A stretch of 64,000 nt of DNA from an uncultured Sutterella sp. Lineage in GTDB: Bacteria; Pseudomonadota; Gammaproteobacteria; Burkholderiales; Burkholderiaceae_F. The translations under genes were made by a program, and so were the position numbers. The notes under the pieces are model-generated. The model worked only from the letters and a program-made list of their open reading frames with translations, was not told the DNA's origin and searched no databases. Location of the stretch: NCBI GenBank assembly GCA_900543805.1, contig UQTE01000003.1:1-64000 (forward strand), given 5' to 3'. Shown piece by piece: positions 16,436 to 24,601 of this stretch (position 1 is its first letter; every line of letters begins with the position of its first letter).

Positions 16436-18193
16436 ATGCAAAAGAAGAATACGAAACGCGCGCGCATGACCCAACGCGCAGCTGTTGCGGCGTTGCTGAC
16501 GTTTGCGGCCACTTCCGCCTTCGCGCTCGGAACCGGACGCGCCGCGGGCACGCCCCTTGTCGAACCCGCCCAGAAACTCGACGCGCAGACCTGTCTTTCC
16601 TGCCACACCACGGTCAAGAAGCTTCACGACCGCGGTGCGCACAAGGACCTCAACTGCGGCTCCTGCCACACGGCCAAGGCCGAACACATGACGAAGCCCT
16701 CCGCGGCGAACCGCCCGACGACGCGCTTCGATCATGAATCCTGCTCGCAGTGCCACCAGGCGCCGATGAAGGATCTGATGGATCCGAAGTATCACTACGA
16801 ATGGGCCAAGCGCGGCGGCAATCCCCCGTACAGCTTCATTCGCGACAACGACTACGGCGACGGATGGCCCCGCTACGTGCAGTACCGCATTCCGCGCTTC
16901 CACATCGGCATCATGGCCGACTTCGTGGCGAACCGTTCGAACGGCCGCTTCGAATACGACGACAAGCGCGGGCAGGCCGAACCGGTGTACCGTCATTGGG
17001 ACGTCATTACGGACAACTATCCTCAGAACGAACTCAAGATGATGGGCGGCACGGTCGGCATCGGTTGGCGCGCCCACAAGGGCCGCGAAGGTCAGCAGGA
17101 CTCGCGCTGCCTCCTCTGCAAGACGTCCGAAACGATGTTCGAGTACAAGTACGATCTGACGGAAGACAACCCCAAGGGCTATGACTTCTCGAGCCCGGTC
17201 GTCCCGATGTTGAAGAAGATCAACACCGGCTTCAACTGCAACTTCTGCCACGATCCGCACTCGGCCGAACCCCGCATCATCTTCTCTCCGCTCATTGAAT
17301 CGATGGCGGGCGAAAACGGCAAGGACAACTTCTATCAGAAGAACCTCGGCAAGAACAAGGCCATGACGCCGATCGAAGTCGTCGACATGGGCATGCGCGG
17401 CTTCACCCGCAAGATCGGCATCCTGAAGGACTACAACGCGAACTTCCAGTGCGGTCAGTGCCACAACGCCGCGAACCGTTACCTCACCTACAACTGGACG
17501 AAGGACGGCAAGCCCGTGACGAAGGAAGACCTCAAGAAGGCGGGCATCTCGCCCTATTCGACGGAATTCTTCCGCAACCCGATCGAATCGTGGGAATTCT
17601 TCAAGAAGCTCGGCTGGAACCAGGGCACGAACGGCGCCACGGGCGTCAAGATGGTGAACGGCTCCGACCATCCGCACGTTGAAATTCTGCTCGGCAGCAA
17701 GCACGGTCAGGCGGGCGTCACTTGCACGGACTGCCACTTCGCAAAGCAGGCCGACGGTACGATGGAACATCAGCCGAGCCTTGCGAAGATGAAGGTCCAG
17801 AACACGTGTCTGCGCAGCGACTGCCACGGCAAGGGCACGAAGGACAACTGGTCCGAAGGTCAGGCGCTCTACACGATCGAAGCGATTCAGCAGGAATATC
17901 GCATCCGCACGCAGAAGATGGAAATGGACGCCTACGTCTCGCGCGGTCTCCTGGCTGACGTCAAGGCGGGCAAGATCGTGATTCCCGAAAAGGAAATGCA
18001 GCAGCTCAACGACGCCTATGAACGTTACCTCGCCACGCGCGACTGGTACTTCACGGACCTTTCGACGGGCTTCCACGACCCGGACGGCTTCAACGCTTCC
18101 GCGACGAAGGTGATTTGGGATCTCCGCACGGCCAACGCCGCCGCGAAGAAAGTGATGAAGCCTGCGGCTCAGAAGACCGCTTCGACGAAGTAA
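16436..18193 (+). CDS. Secreted octahaem c-type cytochrome of the NrfA/ONR superfamily
   Basis: A 585-residue periplasmic multihaem reductase. After an N-terminal signal (about residues 1-31) the haem motifs are C53xxCH, C74xxCH, C103xxCH, C225xxCK (CLLCK), C268xxCH, C339xxCH, C430xxCH and C458-X4-C463-H (CLRSDCH). The order of three extra N-terminal haems followed by CXXCK and four more matches octahaem nitrite reductases, in which the Lys-ligated haem is catalytic. The NrfA-like blocks are FQCGQCH followed by a Tyr-rich stretch, then KHGQAGVTCTDCH. The likely reaction is six-electron reduction of nitrite (or hydroxylamine/sulfite) to ammonia or sulfide. The CX4CH motif is non-canonical and CGQCH is followed by an insertion. 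The gene stands alone, with no nrfH-type donor. AAGGAG precedes the start. Confidence 0.85.
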   Translation: MQKKNTKRARMTQRAAVAALLTFAATSAFALGTGRAAGTPLVEPAQKLDAQTCLSCHTTVKKLHDRGAHKDLNCGSCHTAKAEHMTKPSAANRPTTRFDHESCSQCHQAPMKDLMDPKYHYEWAKRGGNPPYSFIRDNDYGDGWPRYVQYRIPRFHIGIMADFVANRSNGRFEYDDKRGQAEPVYRHWDVITDNYPQNELKMMGGTVGIGWRAHKGREGQQDSRCLLCKTSETMFEYKYDLTEDNPKGYDFSSPVVPMLKKINTGFNCNFCHDPHSAEPRIIFSPLIESMAGENGKDNFYQKNLGKNKAMTPIEVVDMGMRGFTRKIGILKDYNANFQCGQCHNAANRYLTYNWTKDGKPVTKEDLKKAGISPYSTEFFRNPIESWEFFKKLGWNQGTNGATGVKMVNGSDHPHVEILLGSKHGQAGVTCTDCHFAKQADGTMEHQPSLAKMKVQNTCLRSDCHGKGTKDNWSEGQALYTIEAIQQEYRIRTQKMEMDAYVSRGLLADVKAGKIVIPEKEMQQLNDAYERYLATRDWYFTDLSTGFHDPDGFNASATKVIWDLRTANAAAKKVMKPAAQKTASTK

Positions 18194-18330
18194 TCTTCAG
18201 TCAGTATAGGAACCTTCGGGGTGTTTCCAAAAAGACTGAGATGACCTTTGCAGGAACATCCCGATTCCCGGAGAACCGGCGGTACGGACGGATTTCGATT
18301 CGTCGGCCGCCGGTGTTCCTTTTCTTGGCA

Positions 18331-18375
18331 AAAAGCACGGGAGGGAGAGTTTGTGGACTCTTCCTCCCGTGTTTC
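18331..18375. terminator. Bidirectional terminator between the cytochrome and hydrolase genes
   Basis: CACGGGAGG (18336-18344) pairs with CCTCCCGTG (18363-18371), and an inner GAGAGT/ACTCT pair extends the stem. The sequence is flanked by AAAA on the left and GTTT on the right, as expected between convergent genes. Confidence 0.75.
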
Positions 18376-18406
18376 TATCGTCAAGCCGTTCTTCGGCGCT
18401 TGGGCG

Positions 18407-19585
18407 TCACTTCGCCGTTTCAAGCGGAATGCTCATCGGGAGTTCCAACGGCGCGGGACCCGTGTGCGGGTGCTCGTAGCCGTCGAGCTTCTTCTCGGCG
18501 AACCACTTTGTCATGAGACCGAGGATCTCGAGGTTGTTCTTGTCCGCGAAGGCCGCGTGGGTGTTGCCGTGAATCCCGAGTTTTGGCAGTTCAATGAGGG
18601 TCGCATCGCCCCCGTGGGCGTTGATCTGCGCCACGAATTGGCGGGCGCGTTCGAGGGCGATGCGCCAGACGTCGACGTTGAAGACTTCGCTCGGTTCGTC
18701 GCTGATGTGGTCGCCGAAGACGATCAAAATCGGGATCTTCGTCAAGGCCTGCCAACGGGCCATCGGCACCATGCGCGGGTACATGCGGGCGGCGACCGCC
18801 TCGGTCTTTGCGGGCACGTCGGCGGGCGGCTCTTCGTTCGGGAAGGCGCAGGCGCCTGGTTCGTAGGCGACGATCGCACGGACCTTGTTCGTCGCCATCG
18901 CGATTTCCCAACCGTACTGACCGCTGTTGGAGTGCGTGATCAGAATCCCGTCGCCGATACGGTCAAATAGCGCGGCGCCCGTTTTTCCCATGAAAAGACG
19001 GTATTCCGCCGTGGACGGTTCTTCTCCCGTGTCCGGCGTCTGCTGGCGGAAAAACTGGTCGACGGCCGCTCCCGAGACGGGGAACTGCGTGTCGGCATAG
19101 ATCGTGGGTTTGCCGGGCGCCACCCAGAGGCCGTTTCGGAAGGCGTTCCAGACGCCCGCTTCGCTCGCCGTCGTAGGAATTTCGGGACCGGATTTTTTCG
19201 CGTTCGTATAGCCCGCGCGGCCGCGGCGCGGTTGGTCGACGATGTAGACGGACCAGTCGCGGCGGGGAAGAAGCGCCTGATAGCCTTCGCGCCCGTCGGG
19301 CGTCGATTCGTAGGTCTTCCCCGACTGACCGATACCGTGCCACATCACGATCGGAAGGGTGCGCGAGTGTGCGGCCACGTAATACTGGGCATAGCCGTGG
19401 TCGCCGTGGAAGGTCGTGCCGTCGGGAAGACGGTCTACGGTGCCGCCGAAGGCGAAACTCCCCATCGTGCGAAGCGAGATGACGTTTTCTTCCGACGCGG
19501 CCGCGGCACGGGCGCTCGAAGCGGTGGCGGTAGCGAGTGCGCCGGCGAGGCCCGCACCCAAAAACTTGCGTCGCTGCAGATTCAT
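18407..19585 (-). CDS. Tat-exported alpha/beta-hydrolase
   Basis: A 392-residue probable periplasmic esterase-like enzyme. The N-terminus is a Tat signal (LQRRKFLGAGLAGALATATA). The fold signatures are an oxyanion-side HGIGQ (near residue 84), a nucleophile elbow ITHSNSGQYGWE and a C-terminal catalytic His in GIHGNTHAAF. The elbow is HSNSG rather than the usual GXSXG, as in a subset of secreted hydrolases. The start at 19585 has AGGAG seven bases upstream. The divergent LysR gene begins 149 bp away and is the likely regulator. The substrate is unknown. Confidence 0.82.
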   Translation of the reverse strand: MNLQRRKFLGAGLAGALATATASSARAAAASEENVISLRTMGSFAFGGTVDRLPDGTTFHGDHGYAQYYVAAHSRTLPIVMWHGIGQSGKTYESTPDGREGYQALLPRRDWSVYIVDQPRRGRAGYTNAKKSGPEIPTTASEAGVWNAFRNGLWVAPGKPTIYADTQFPVSGAAVDQFFRQQTPDTGEEPSTAEYRLFMGKTGAALFDRIGDGILITHSNSGQYGWEIAMATNKVRAIVAYEPGACAFPNEEPPADVPAKTEAVAARMYPRMVPMARWQALTKIPILIVFGDHISDEPSEVFNVDVWRIALERARQFVAQINAHGGDATLIELPKLGIHGNTHAAFADKNNLEILGLMTKWFAEKKLDGYEHPHTGPAPLELPMSIPLETAK

Positions 19586-19733
19586 GATGTTCTCCTAAAG
19601 GGACAAAGCATAAGAGTCGCTTTGGTTTCGCGGTCATGGTATCCGCAGTACTTAGAGAAAGATAATCTCAATTCTTGATGAAATCATAAATCTCGCTTAT
19701 GCTTTATCGACAACTTTTGCAAAGAAGCCGATC

Positions 19734-20675
19734 ATGGAAACGCGTCAACTGCAGCACTTCCTCGTCGTCGCTCGGGCGAGAACCCTCACGGAAGCGGCCG
19801 AGACGCTTCACATCACCCAACCGGCCCTCTCCATGTCGATCCGAAGGCTCGAAGAGATCCTGGACGTCACGCTTTTTCGTCGGGAGCGCCGGCAGATGAA
19901 TCTGACGGAGGCGGGAAAGGTGCTCCTTTCGCGGGCCGAAGCGGTGCTGAACGCCGAGGAGGCCCTACGGTTCGCCGCAAGGGAGCTCGCACGCAACGAA
20001 GTTCGCTTTCGGATCGCCTTTTGCGACCCGGGTCCCTATTGGTACTTCGTGCCGAGACTCGCGGCGACGCTTGCGGGCGTAACGTTGGAACCCGTTTTGG
20101 TGCCCGACGACTGCACGCCCGAAGCGCTGCGTTCGGGGCGTTTCGACTGCGTCGTCTCGGCGGAAGACTGGAGAGAGACCGACATCGTCTCGCAACTTTG
20201 GGCGGTCGACCGAACCTATCTGAGTCTCTCGACCGACCGTTTGGACGCTTTGACGATCGAGGGCGTCTGCGTCGAAGAACTTGCCGACCCGGACTTTCGC
20301 GGGACCGCCCGGATGGCGGATCTGCGGGCGGGCGAGATCCGTTTTCTCGATCTGGACGGCGCCTTCTCGCGCCAAAAGCGAGGTCTTCACGCGTTGCTTC
20401 ATCCGTCGGTCAAGATGACCGTCTATCGGGACTTTTTTCTCTTTCGTCACGACCTCATGACGTCCCGAGCGCCCACGTTCACAACCGAGATGGTGCGCAC
20501 CTACCGCGACGACGGCGCGCGGCGCCTCGTTCTCATAACGGACGAGCTTGGCGACATCGGCTACCGTCTCTGTTGGCGACGCGCAGACGAAGAGTGCGGC
20601 GTGCTGCGCCGTTTTCTCGAGTTGGCGTTTGAGCACGCGAAAAACTACGAGGCTGCGGCCCGGGAATATGCTTAG
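19734..20675 (+). CDS. LysR-family transcriptional regulator
   Basis: A 313-residue protein with an N-terminal LysR winged helix (METRQLQHFLVVARARTLTE, then LHITQPALSMSIRRLEE) and a periplasmic-binding-like effector domain from about residue 90. The ligand is not predictable. It is divergent from the Tat-exported hydrolase, the classic arrangement for a LysR protein and its target. The start at 19734 has AAAGAAG upstream. Confidence 0.9.
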   Translation: METRQLQHFLVVARARTLTEAAETLHITQPALSMSIRRLEEILDVTLFRRERRQMNLTEAGKVLLSRAEAVLNAEEALRFAARELARNEVRFRIAFCDPGPYWYFVPRLAATLAGVTLEPVLVPDDCTPEALRSGRFDCVVSAEDWRETDIVSQLWAVDRTYLSLSTDRLDALTIEGVCVEELADPDFRGTARMADLRAGEIRFLDLDGAFSRQKRGLHALLHPSVKMTVYRDFFLFRHDLMTSRAPTFTTEMVRTYRDDGARRLVLITDELGDIGYRLCWRRADEECGVLRRFLELAFEHAKNYEAAAREYA

Positions 20676-20710
20676 GAAAAACGGAATAAAAGATTCGGCA
20701 GCCGTTCTTT

Positions 20711-20989
20711 TTGCTTTGCGTTCTACGAACCCTCCGACGGGCAGGTGACGAAAGCCTCCAATCCCGGGGCGTCGGCGCGGAAGGCGGAAAGCATGTTCTC
20801 CCGGAGTACCGTGCGCACGAGCGAACACACGCATTCAACCTCCTCCGGCACGACGCCGCCTGCGTCGAGCTCGGTCTCATGACGAAGGAAGAGGCTGATG
20901 AACTCGTGGATCCGCTCCTGATGGCCGAACCCGAAAAGATGGCTCCGATCGTGGCCGCCTTCAAGGAAAAGCTCGGTATTCTGATCTGA
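20711..20989 (+). pseudogene. Small ORF ending in a fumarase-C-terminus-like segment, probable gene relic
   Basis: The last 40 residues (VELGLMTKEEADELVDPLLM, then a short helix) resemble the C-terminal domain of class II fumarases and aspartases, where LG...SEEEFD...VDPxxM is common. The upstream part is arginine-rich and looks non-coding, and no good ribosome-binding site or start is seen. This is most simply the surviving 3' end of a deleted lyase gene. A strong terminator follows at 21046. It could instead be a small protein of unknown function. Confidence 0.35.
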
Positions 20990-21045
20990 CGGTTTGACGG
21001 TCTGGGAACGTCGGGGCGCCGACATTCCGACCCCCGAAAAATAGG

Positions 21046-21085
21046 GAACCCGCACGCCGCGTTCTCCCGGAGTGCGGGTTCTTTA
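21046..21085 (+). terminator. Rho-independent terminator
   Basis: GAACCCGCAC (21046-21055) pairs perfectly with GTGCGGGTTC (21072-21081), followed by TTTAT. It ends the fumarase-tail-like ORF. The remaining interval to 21336 shows no gene. Confidence 0.8.
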
Positions 21086-21336
21086 TCGCCCGGGTGCCGC
21101 TGTACGCCGGGAAAGGGCGCGGCGATCGGTCGGAAGGGCGCCTGTTCTCCCCCGAGGCCCGAACGTTGCGCAATCGAGCCCGACGGGGCTCGGCCGTCGG
21201 AGTCTGCCGCCTTTTTCACTTCGGCGACGATCGCCGTCGGATGCGAGCGCCCGACAAAAAGTCGTTGTATTCTGAGGCAATCGCGGGGCGACCGTTTTTC
21301 CGAAACCCGCGGCGAATGGACTGAAGGAATACTCAG

Positions 21337-21894
21337 ATGAAAAACATTCTCATCGTAAGCGGCCATACAAATCTCGACGCGTCGGTCGCCAACAAAAAGA
21401 TTTTGGAAGTGCTCGCCGAACGCCTCCCCGAGGCCGAAATCGTGAGGCTCGACCGTCTCTATCCGGACTTTCGGATCGACGTCGCGGCCGAACAGGCGAG
21501 GCTTTTGAAGGCCGACGTCGTCGTCCTGCAATTCCCGATTTTCTGGTACTCGGCGCCTTCGCTTCTCGAGCGCTGGATGGAGGAGACCTTCGTGCACGGT
21601 TTCTCGCACGGAAGCAAGGGCGACAAGCTCGCAGGCAAGAAGCTTGTTTTGTCGTTCACGACGGGCGCACCCGAGGCGGTCTTCGCCAAGGACGGTCCCG
21701 TAGGCTTTGCGCTCGACGACTTTCTTGCCTGCTTCAAGGCGACCTGTCGCCTCTGCCGCATGGAGTATGCGGGGGAAATCCACACCTGCGGCGTGAGCTA
21801 CGCTTCTCGCACGTCCGAGGAACAAATTGAGTCGCAAAACAAGGCTTCGACCGTGCATGCCGAACGCCTCGTCGAACTGCTGAAGTCTCTCTAA
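21337..21894 (+). CDS. Flavodoxin-fold NAD(P)H oxidoreductase (KefF/MdaB-like)
   Basis: A 185-residue cytoplasmic flavoprotein of the Flavodoxin_2 family, expected to reduce quinones or similar with FMN/FAD. It begins with the beta strand and phosphate loop ILIVSGHTNLDASVANKKIL. The segment LQFPIFWYSAPSLLERWMEE matches the conserved PxWW/FWYS block of NQO1/KefF proteins, followed by GKKLVLSFTTGAP. A cluster of cysteines (ACFKATCRLC, HTCG) near residues 132-152 is unusual. AAGGAAT precedes the start. The gene is monocistronic. Confidence 0.85.
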   Translation: MKNILIVSGHTNLDASVANKKILEVLAERLPEAEIVRLDRLYPDFRIDVAAEQARLLKADVVVLQFPIFWYSAPSLLERWMEETFVHGFSHGSKGDKLAGKKLVLSFTTGAPEAVFAKDGPVGFALDDFLACFKATCRLCRMEYAGEIHTCGVSYASRTSEEQIESQNKASTVHAERLVELLKSL

Positions 21895-21953
21895 GCGTAC
21901 CTTGGACGATCCTTCCCGCAGGGAAGATCCTCTCGAGTACGGTCCGGCCAGGC

Positions 21954-21984
21954 GAAAAAAGGCCGCCCGCTTTGCCGGGCGGCC
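21954..21984 (-). terminator. Rho-independent terminator of the ABC transporter/methyltransferase operon
   Basis: GGCCGCCCG/CGGGCGGCC arms with a 6-nt loop are followed, on the minus strand, by six T residues. It lies 40 bp past the methyltransferase stop. Confidence 0.9.
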
Positions 21985-22023
21985 AACTGTCCAAGAAGAA
22001 GTCAAGAAAAAAGGAATCGGGAA

Positions 22024-22782
22024 TCAGCGCTTTTCGGCGATCCAGATGAAGCCGTCGACGACGCGAAGCTTTTCGTTCGTCGCGGGATCCGTCACGACGG
22101 TGACGGTCGTTTCCACGAGACGGAAACGGGCGCCGAGCTTTTCGACGGTCTTCTGATCCCATTCGGGACGATGCACCGACGAGAGCGGGAGGGTCTTTGC
22201 GATTTCGAGCATCGGCGTCGTATCGACGTCGCCCACGTACTTGGGAGCGTGTCCTTCGGGCGGCGTCTTCAAGGCTTCGACGCGGCGGTAGGTCTCGTCA
22301 AAGAGGTGGAGATAGTGGTTGCCGTCCGAAACGAGGAGCTTGCCGCCGGGTTTGAGAAGGCGAAGCCACGCGGCGAGCGCTTCTTCGGGATGCGGAAGGT
22401 TCCAGAGAAGATAACGGTTGACGACGGCGTCGAAGCTTTCGGGCGCAAAGTCGGGGGCTTCGGCGTTTCCGATCTGGAAGATTGCGGGACGTCCGGCTTC
22501 CTGTGCGTTGGCGCGGGCTTCGTCGAGCATGCGCTGCGAGAGATCGATCCCCGTTACGCTCCAGCCGAGTTTCGCGGCGGCGATGGAAAAGAGTCCGGGA
22601 CCGCAGCCCACGTCAAGGAGTCGGCCGCCTCCTTCCGGGAGAGGAAGGGTTTCCGCAAAAAGCGCGGCAAGGCGCCGGCCGGCGTCGCCTTCGAGTTCGT
22701 CCCGCGTATGGAGCGAATATCCCTCGGCACGCAGGTTCCAATAGTCCGAAATGGCGGAAAGCGCGGCATTAGTGGTCGCCAT
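22024..22782 (-). CDS. Class I SAM-dependent methyltransferase
   Basis: A 252-residue soluble methyltransferase. The SAM-binding motif I is LLDVGCGPGLFSIAA, followed by GIDLSQRMLDEARANA (motif II acidic residue), and LLKPGGKLLVSDGN is motif III-like. The ATG at 22782 is preferred to an upstream in-frame start because GGAGG lies five bases before it. The gene overlaps the ABC ATPase gene by 14 bp, so translation is probably coupled. Membership of a metal-chelate transporter operon suggests it modifies the chelator or corrinoid carried; this is inference. Confidence 0.85.
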   Translation of the reverse strand: MATTNAALSAISDYWNLRAEGYSLHTRDELEGDAGRRLAALFAETLPLPEGGGRLLDVGCGPGLFSIAAAKLGWSVTGIDLSQRMLDEARANAQEAGRPAIFQIGNAEAPDFAPESFDAVVNRYLLWNLPHPEEALAAWLRLLKPGGKLLVSDGNHYLHLFDETYRRVEALKTPPEGHAPKYVGDVDTTPMLEIAKTLPLSSVHRPEWDQKTVEKLGARFRLVETTVTVVTDPATNEKLRVVDGFIWIAEKR

Positions 22783-23563
22783 GATGACCTCCGTGTTCGT
22801 GCGCGATCGGGTGGGGGCGCAACGGCACCACCTGCAGAAAGCCCGATCGGCTTTGTTCCACACTTACATCCACATGATAGACGGGTTCGAGCTTCTCCGC
22901 CCTCAGCACTTCTTCGGGGGAGGCGAGCGCGCTGATCCGTCCTTCTTCGAGAAGGAGAAGCGAGCGCGAAAAGCGCGAAGCCGTCAGCAAATCGTGCACG
23001 ACGGCGAGACACACGGCCCCCGTTTCGGCGGCGTAGCGGCGCGCGGCCTCCATCACGACCAACTGGTGGCGCAGGTCGAGCGCGCTCGTGGGTTCGTCGA
23101 GAAGCAGCACCTTCGGCTTGGCCACGAAGGCCTGCGCCATGAAGACGAGCTGCTTTTGCCCGCCCGAGAGACGGCAGACGGGTTCCTGCGCGAGGTGCGC
23201 GATTTCCATGCGGTGCAGCGTCCGGTCCACCTCTTCAAAACGCTCGGGCGTGACGCGCCAGGAGAGGTCGTTCACGAGTCCCAAAAGCACCATTTCGAAG
23301 ACCGTGAGTCGGCTCGTCACGGTGGAGAGCTGCGGAACGTAGCTCACGCACTTTCTCGAGCGTTCGCGCCCGTCCTCCGTGATGAGGACGGCCCCCTCGT
23401 GTCGGACGAGGCCCGCGACGGCCTTCAAAAGCGTGGTCTTGCCGCCGCCGTTCTGTCCGATCACGCTCGTGATGGCGCCGCCCGGGATCACGGCGTCGAG
23501 ATCCGTGAGAATGCGGTTCGGACCGAAGGAGACGGAGAGGTTTTTGAGTTCGAGGCTGATCAT
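22769..23563 (-). CDS. ABC transporter ATPase, FecE/BtuD-type, with His-rich tail
   Basis: A 264-residue ATPase that energises the FecCD-type permease encoded upstream (4-bp overlap). It shows Walker A GQNGGGKTT, signature LSGGQKQ, Walker B VLLLDEP and switch His in AVVHDL. The C-terminus ends HPIAHEHGGHHGDH, a histidine-rich tail not needed for ATPase function. It resembles metal-binding tails of nickel and zinc proteins and fits a role in metal handling. Confidence 0.9.
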   Translation of the reverse strand: MISLELKNLSVSFGPNRILTDLDAVIPGGAITSVIGQNGGGKTTLLKAVAGLVRHEGAVLITEDGRERSRKCVSYVPQLSTVTSRLTVFEMVLLGLVNDLSWRVTPERFEEVDRTLHRMEIAHLAQEPVCRLSGGQKQLVFMAQAFVAKPKVLLLDEPTSALDLRHQLVVMEAARRYAAETGAVCLAVVHDLLTASRFSRSLLLLEEGRISALASPEEVLRAEKLEPVYHVDVSVEQSRSGFLQVVPLRPHPIAHEHGGHHGDH

Positions 23564-24594
23564 CGCGCGCCTCCCGTTTCCCGCAGAAGGAGCAAAAAGA
23601 GGAAGGGAACGCCCACGAGCGACGTGACGATCCCGACGGGGAGCACCGCGCCCGTCGAGAGGAGCTTCGCCGCGACGGAGCTCGCCGTCATGAGAAGCCC
23701 GCCGGCCAGAATCGTGCCGGGGATCAAAAAGCGCTGATCGTCGCCCAGCGTGAGTTTTGCGAAGTGGGGCGCCACGAGCCCTACGAATCCGATCGTCCCG
23801 ATGAAGCTCACGGCCCCGGCGATGAGGAGGGCCGAGAGAAGGAAGGCTTCGACGCGAAGGCGCGCGACGGCAACGCCGAGACTGCGGGCGCGTTCCTCCC
23901 CGATCGTGAGCGCCGTCATGGCCCAGGCGCGAGGCAGAAGCCAGAGGGCCGCGACGAGCGTGAAGCCCGCGGCGGCCGCGGCCGAAAGGCCGCTCGAGCG
24001 TTCGAGGTTCCCGAAGGTCCAGCCGTTGATGAGCTGCGCCGTTTCGGGGCTCGCGCCGTAGAGAAGCAGTTGCTGCAGAGCCAAAAAGAAAAAGTTCATC
24101 ACGATCCCCGCGAGGATCACGGTCTGCGGCGTCATGCCGCGCCGCTCGGAGAGCGCATAGATGAGGCCCGAGACGAGAAGGGCGAACAGGAAGGCCGCGG
24201 CCGTCGTGCCGATCCAGAGCTGACCGAAGACGGTGACGCCCGCCGTAATGGCGAGGGACGCTCCGAAACTTGCGGCCGAGGTGACACCGAGGGTCGAGGG
24301 GCTCGCGAGCGCATTACCGGTGATGTTCTGAATTTCCAAGCCGGCCAGCGCGAGCGACGTTCCGACAAAGAGCGCCGTGAGCGTCATCGGAAGGCGAAGC
24401 TCCCAGAGAATCACGGCGTCGACGCCCTCGGCCGAGGGACCGGCGAGCAAGGCCTTTGCGACGCGTCCCACCGTCAGGTCGGAAGTGCCCGTCGCGAGGT
24501 CGAGCAGCACGAAGAGGACGAGAAGTCCCGCCCCTGCGGCGAGCAGGGCGGCCCGCCGAAGGGTTTGGTTTCGGTAGTGCAGGTGGCAGCTCAT
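23560..24594 (-). CDS. ABC transporter permease, FecCD family
   Basis: A 344-residue inner-membrane permease for iron-siderophore, cobalamin or other metal chelates. Roughly ten hydrophobic segments are visible, with family blocks RLPMTLTALFVGTSLALAG, ASPSTLGVTSAASFGASL and FIGTIGFVGLVAPHFAKLTL. The start is ambiguous between the ATG at 24594 (7 bp after the binding-protein stop) and a GTG at 24615. The ATG is listed because the GTG would extend into the upstream gene. Confidence 0.9.
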   Translation of the reverse strand: MSCHLHYRNQTLRRAALLAAGAGLLVLFVLLDLATGTSDLTVGRVAKALLAGPSAEGVDAVILWELRLPMTLTALFVGTSLALAGLEIQNITGNALASPSTLGVTSAASFGASLAITAGVTVFGQLWIGTTAAAFLFALLVSGLIYALSERRGMTPQTVILAGIVMNFFFLALQQLLLYGASPETAQLINGWTFGNLERSSGLSAAAAAGFTLVAALWLLPRAWAMTALTIGEERARSLGVAVARLRVEAFLLSALLIAGAVSFIGTIGFVGLVAPHFAKLTLGDDQRFLIPGTILAGGLLMTASSVAAKLLSTGAVLPVGIVTSLVGVPFLFLLLLRETGGAR

Positions 24595-24601
24595 CCCGGC
24601 C

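Noticed and set aside
15848..18076. 742-codon minus-strand open frame
   Set aside because: It is antisense to the octahaem cytochrome and the SstT-like gene; composition is typical of a shadow frame.
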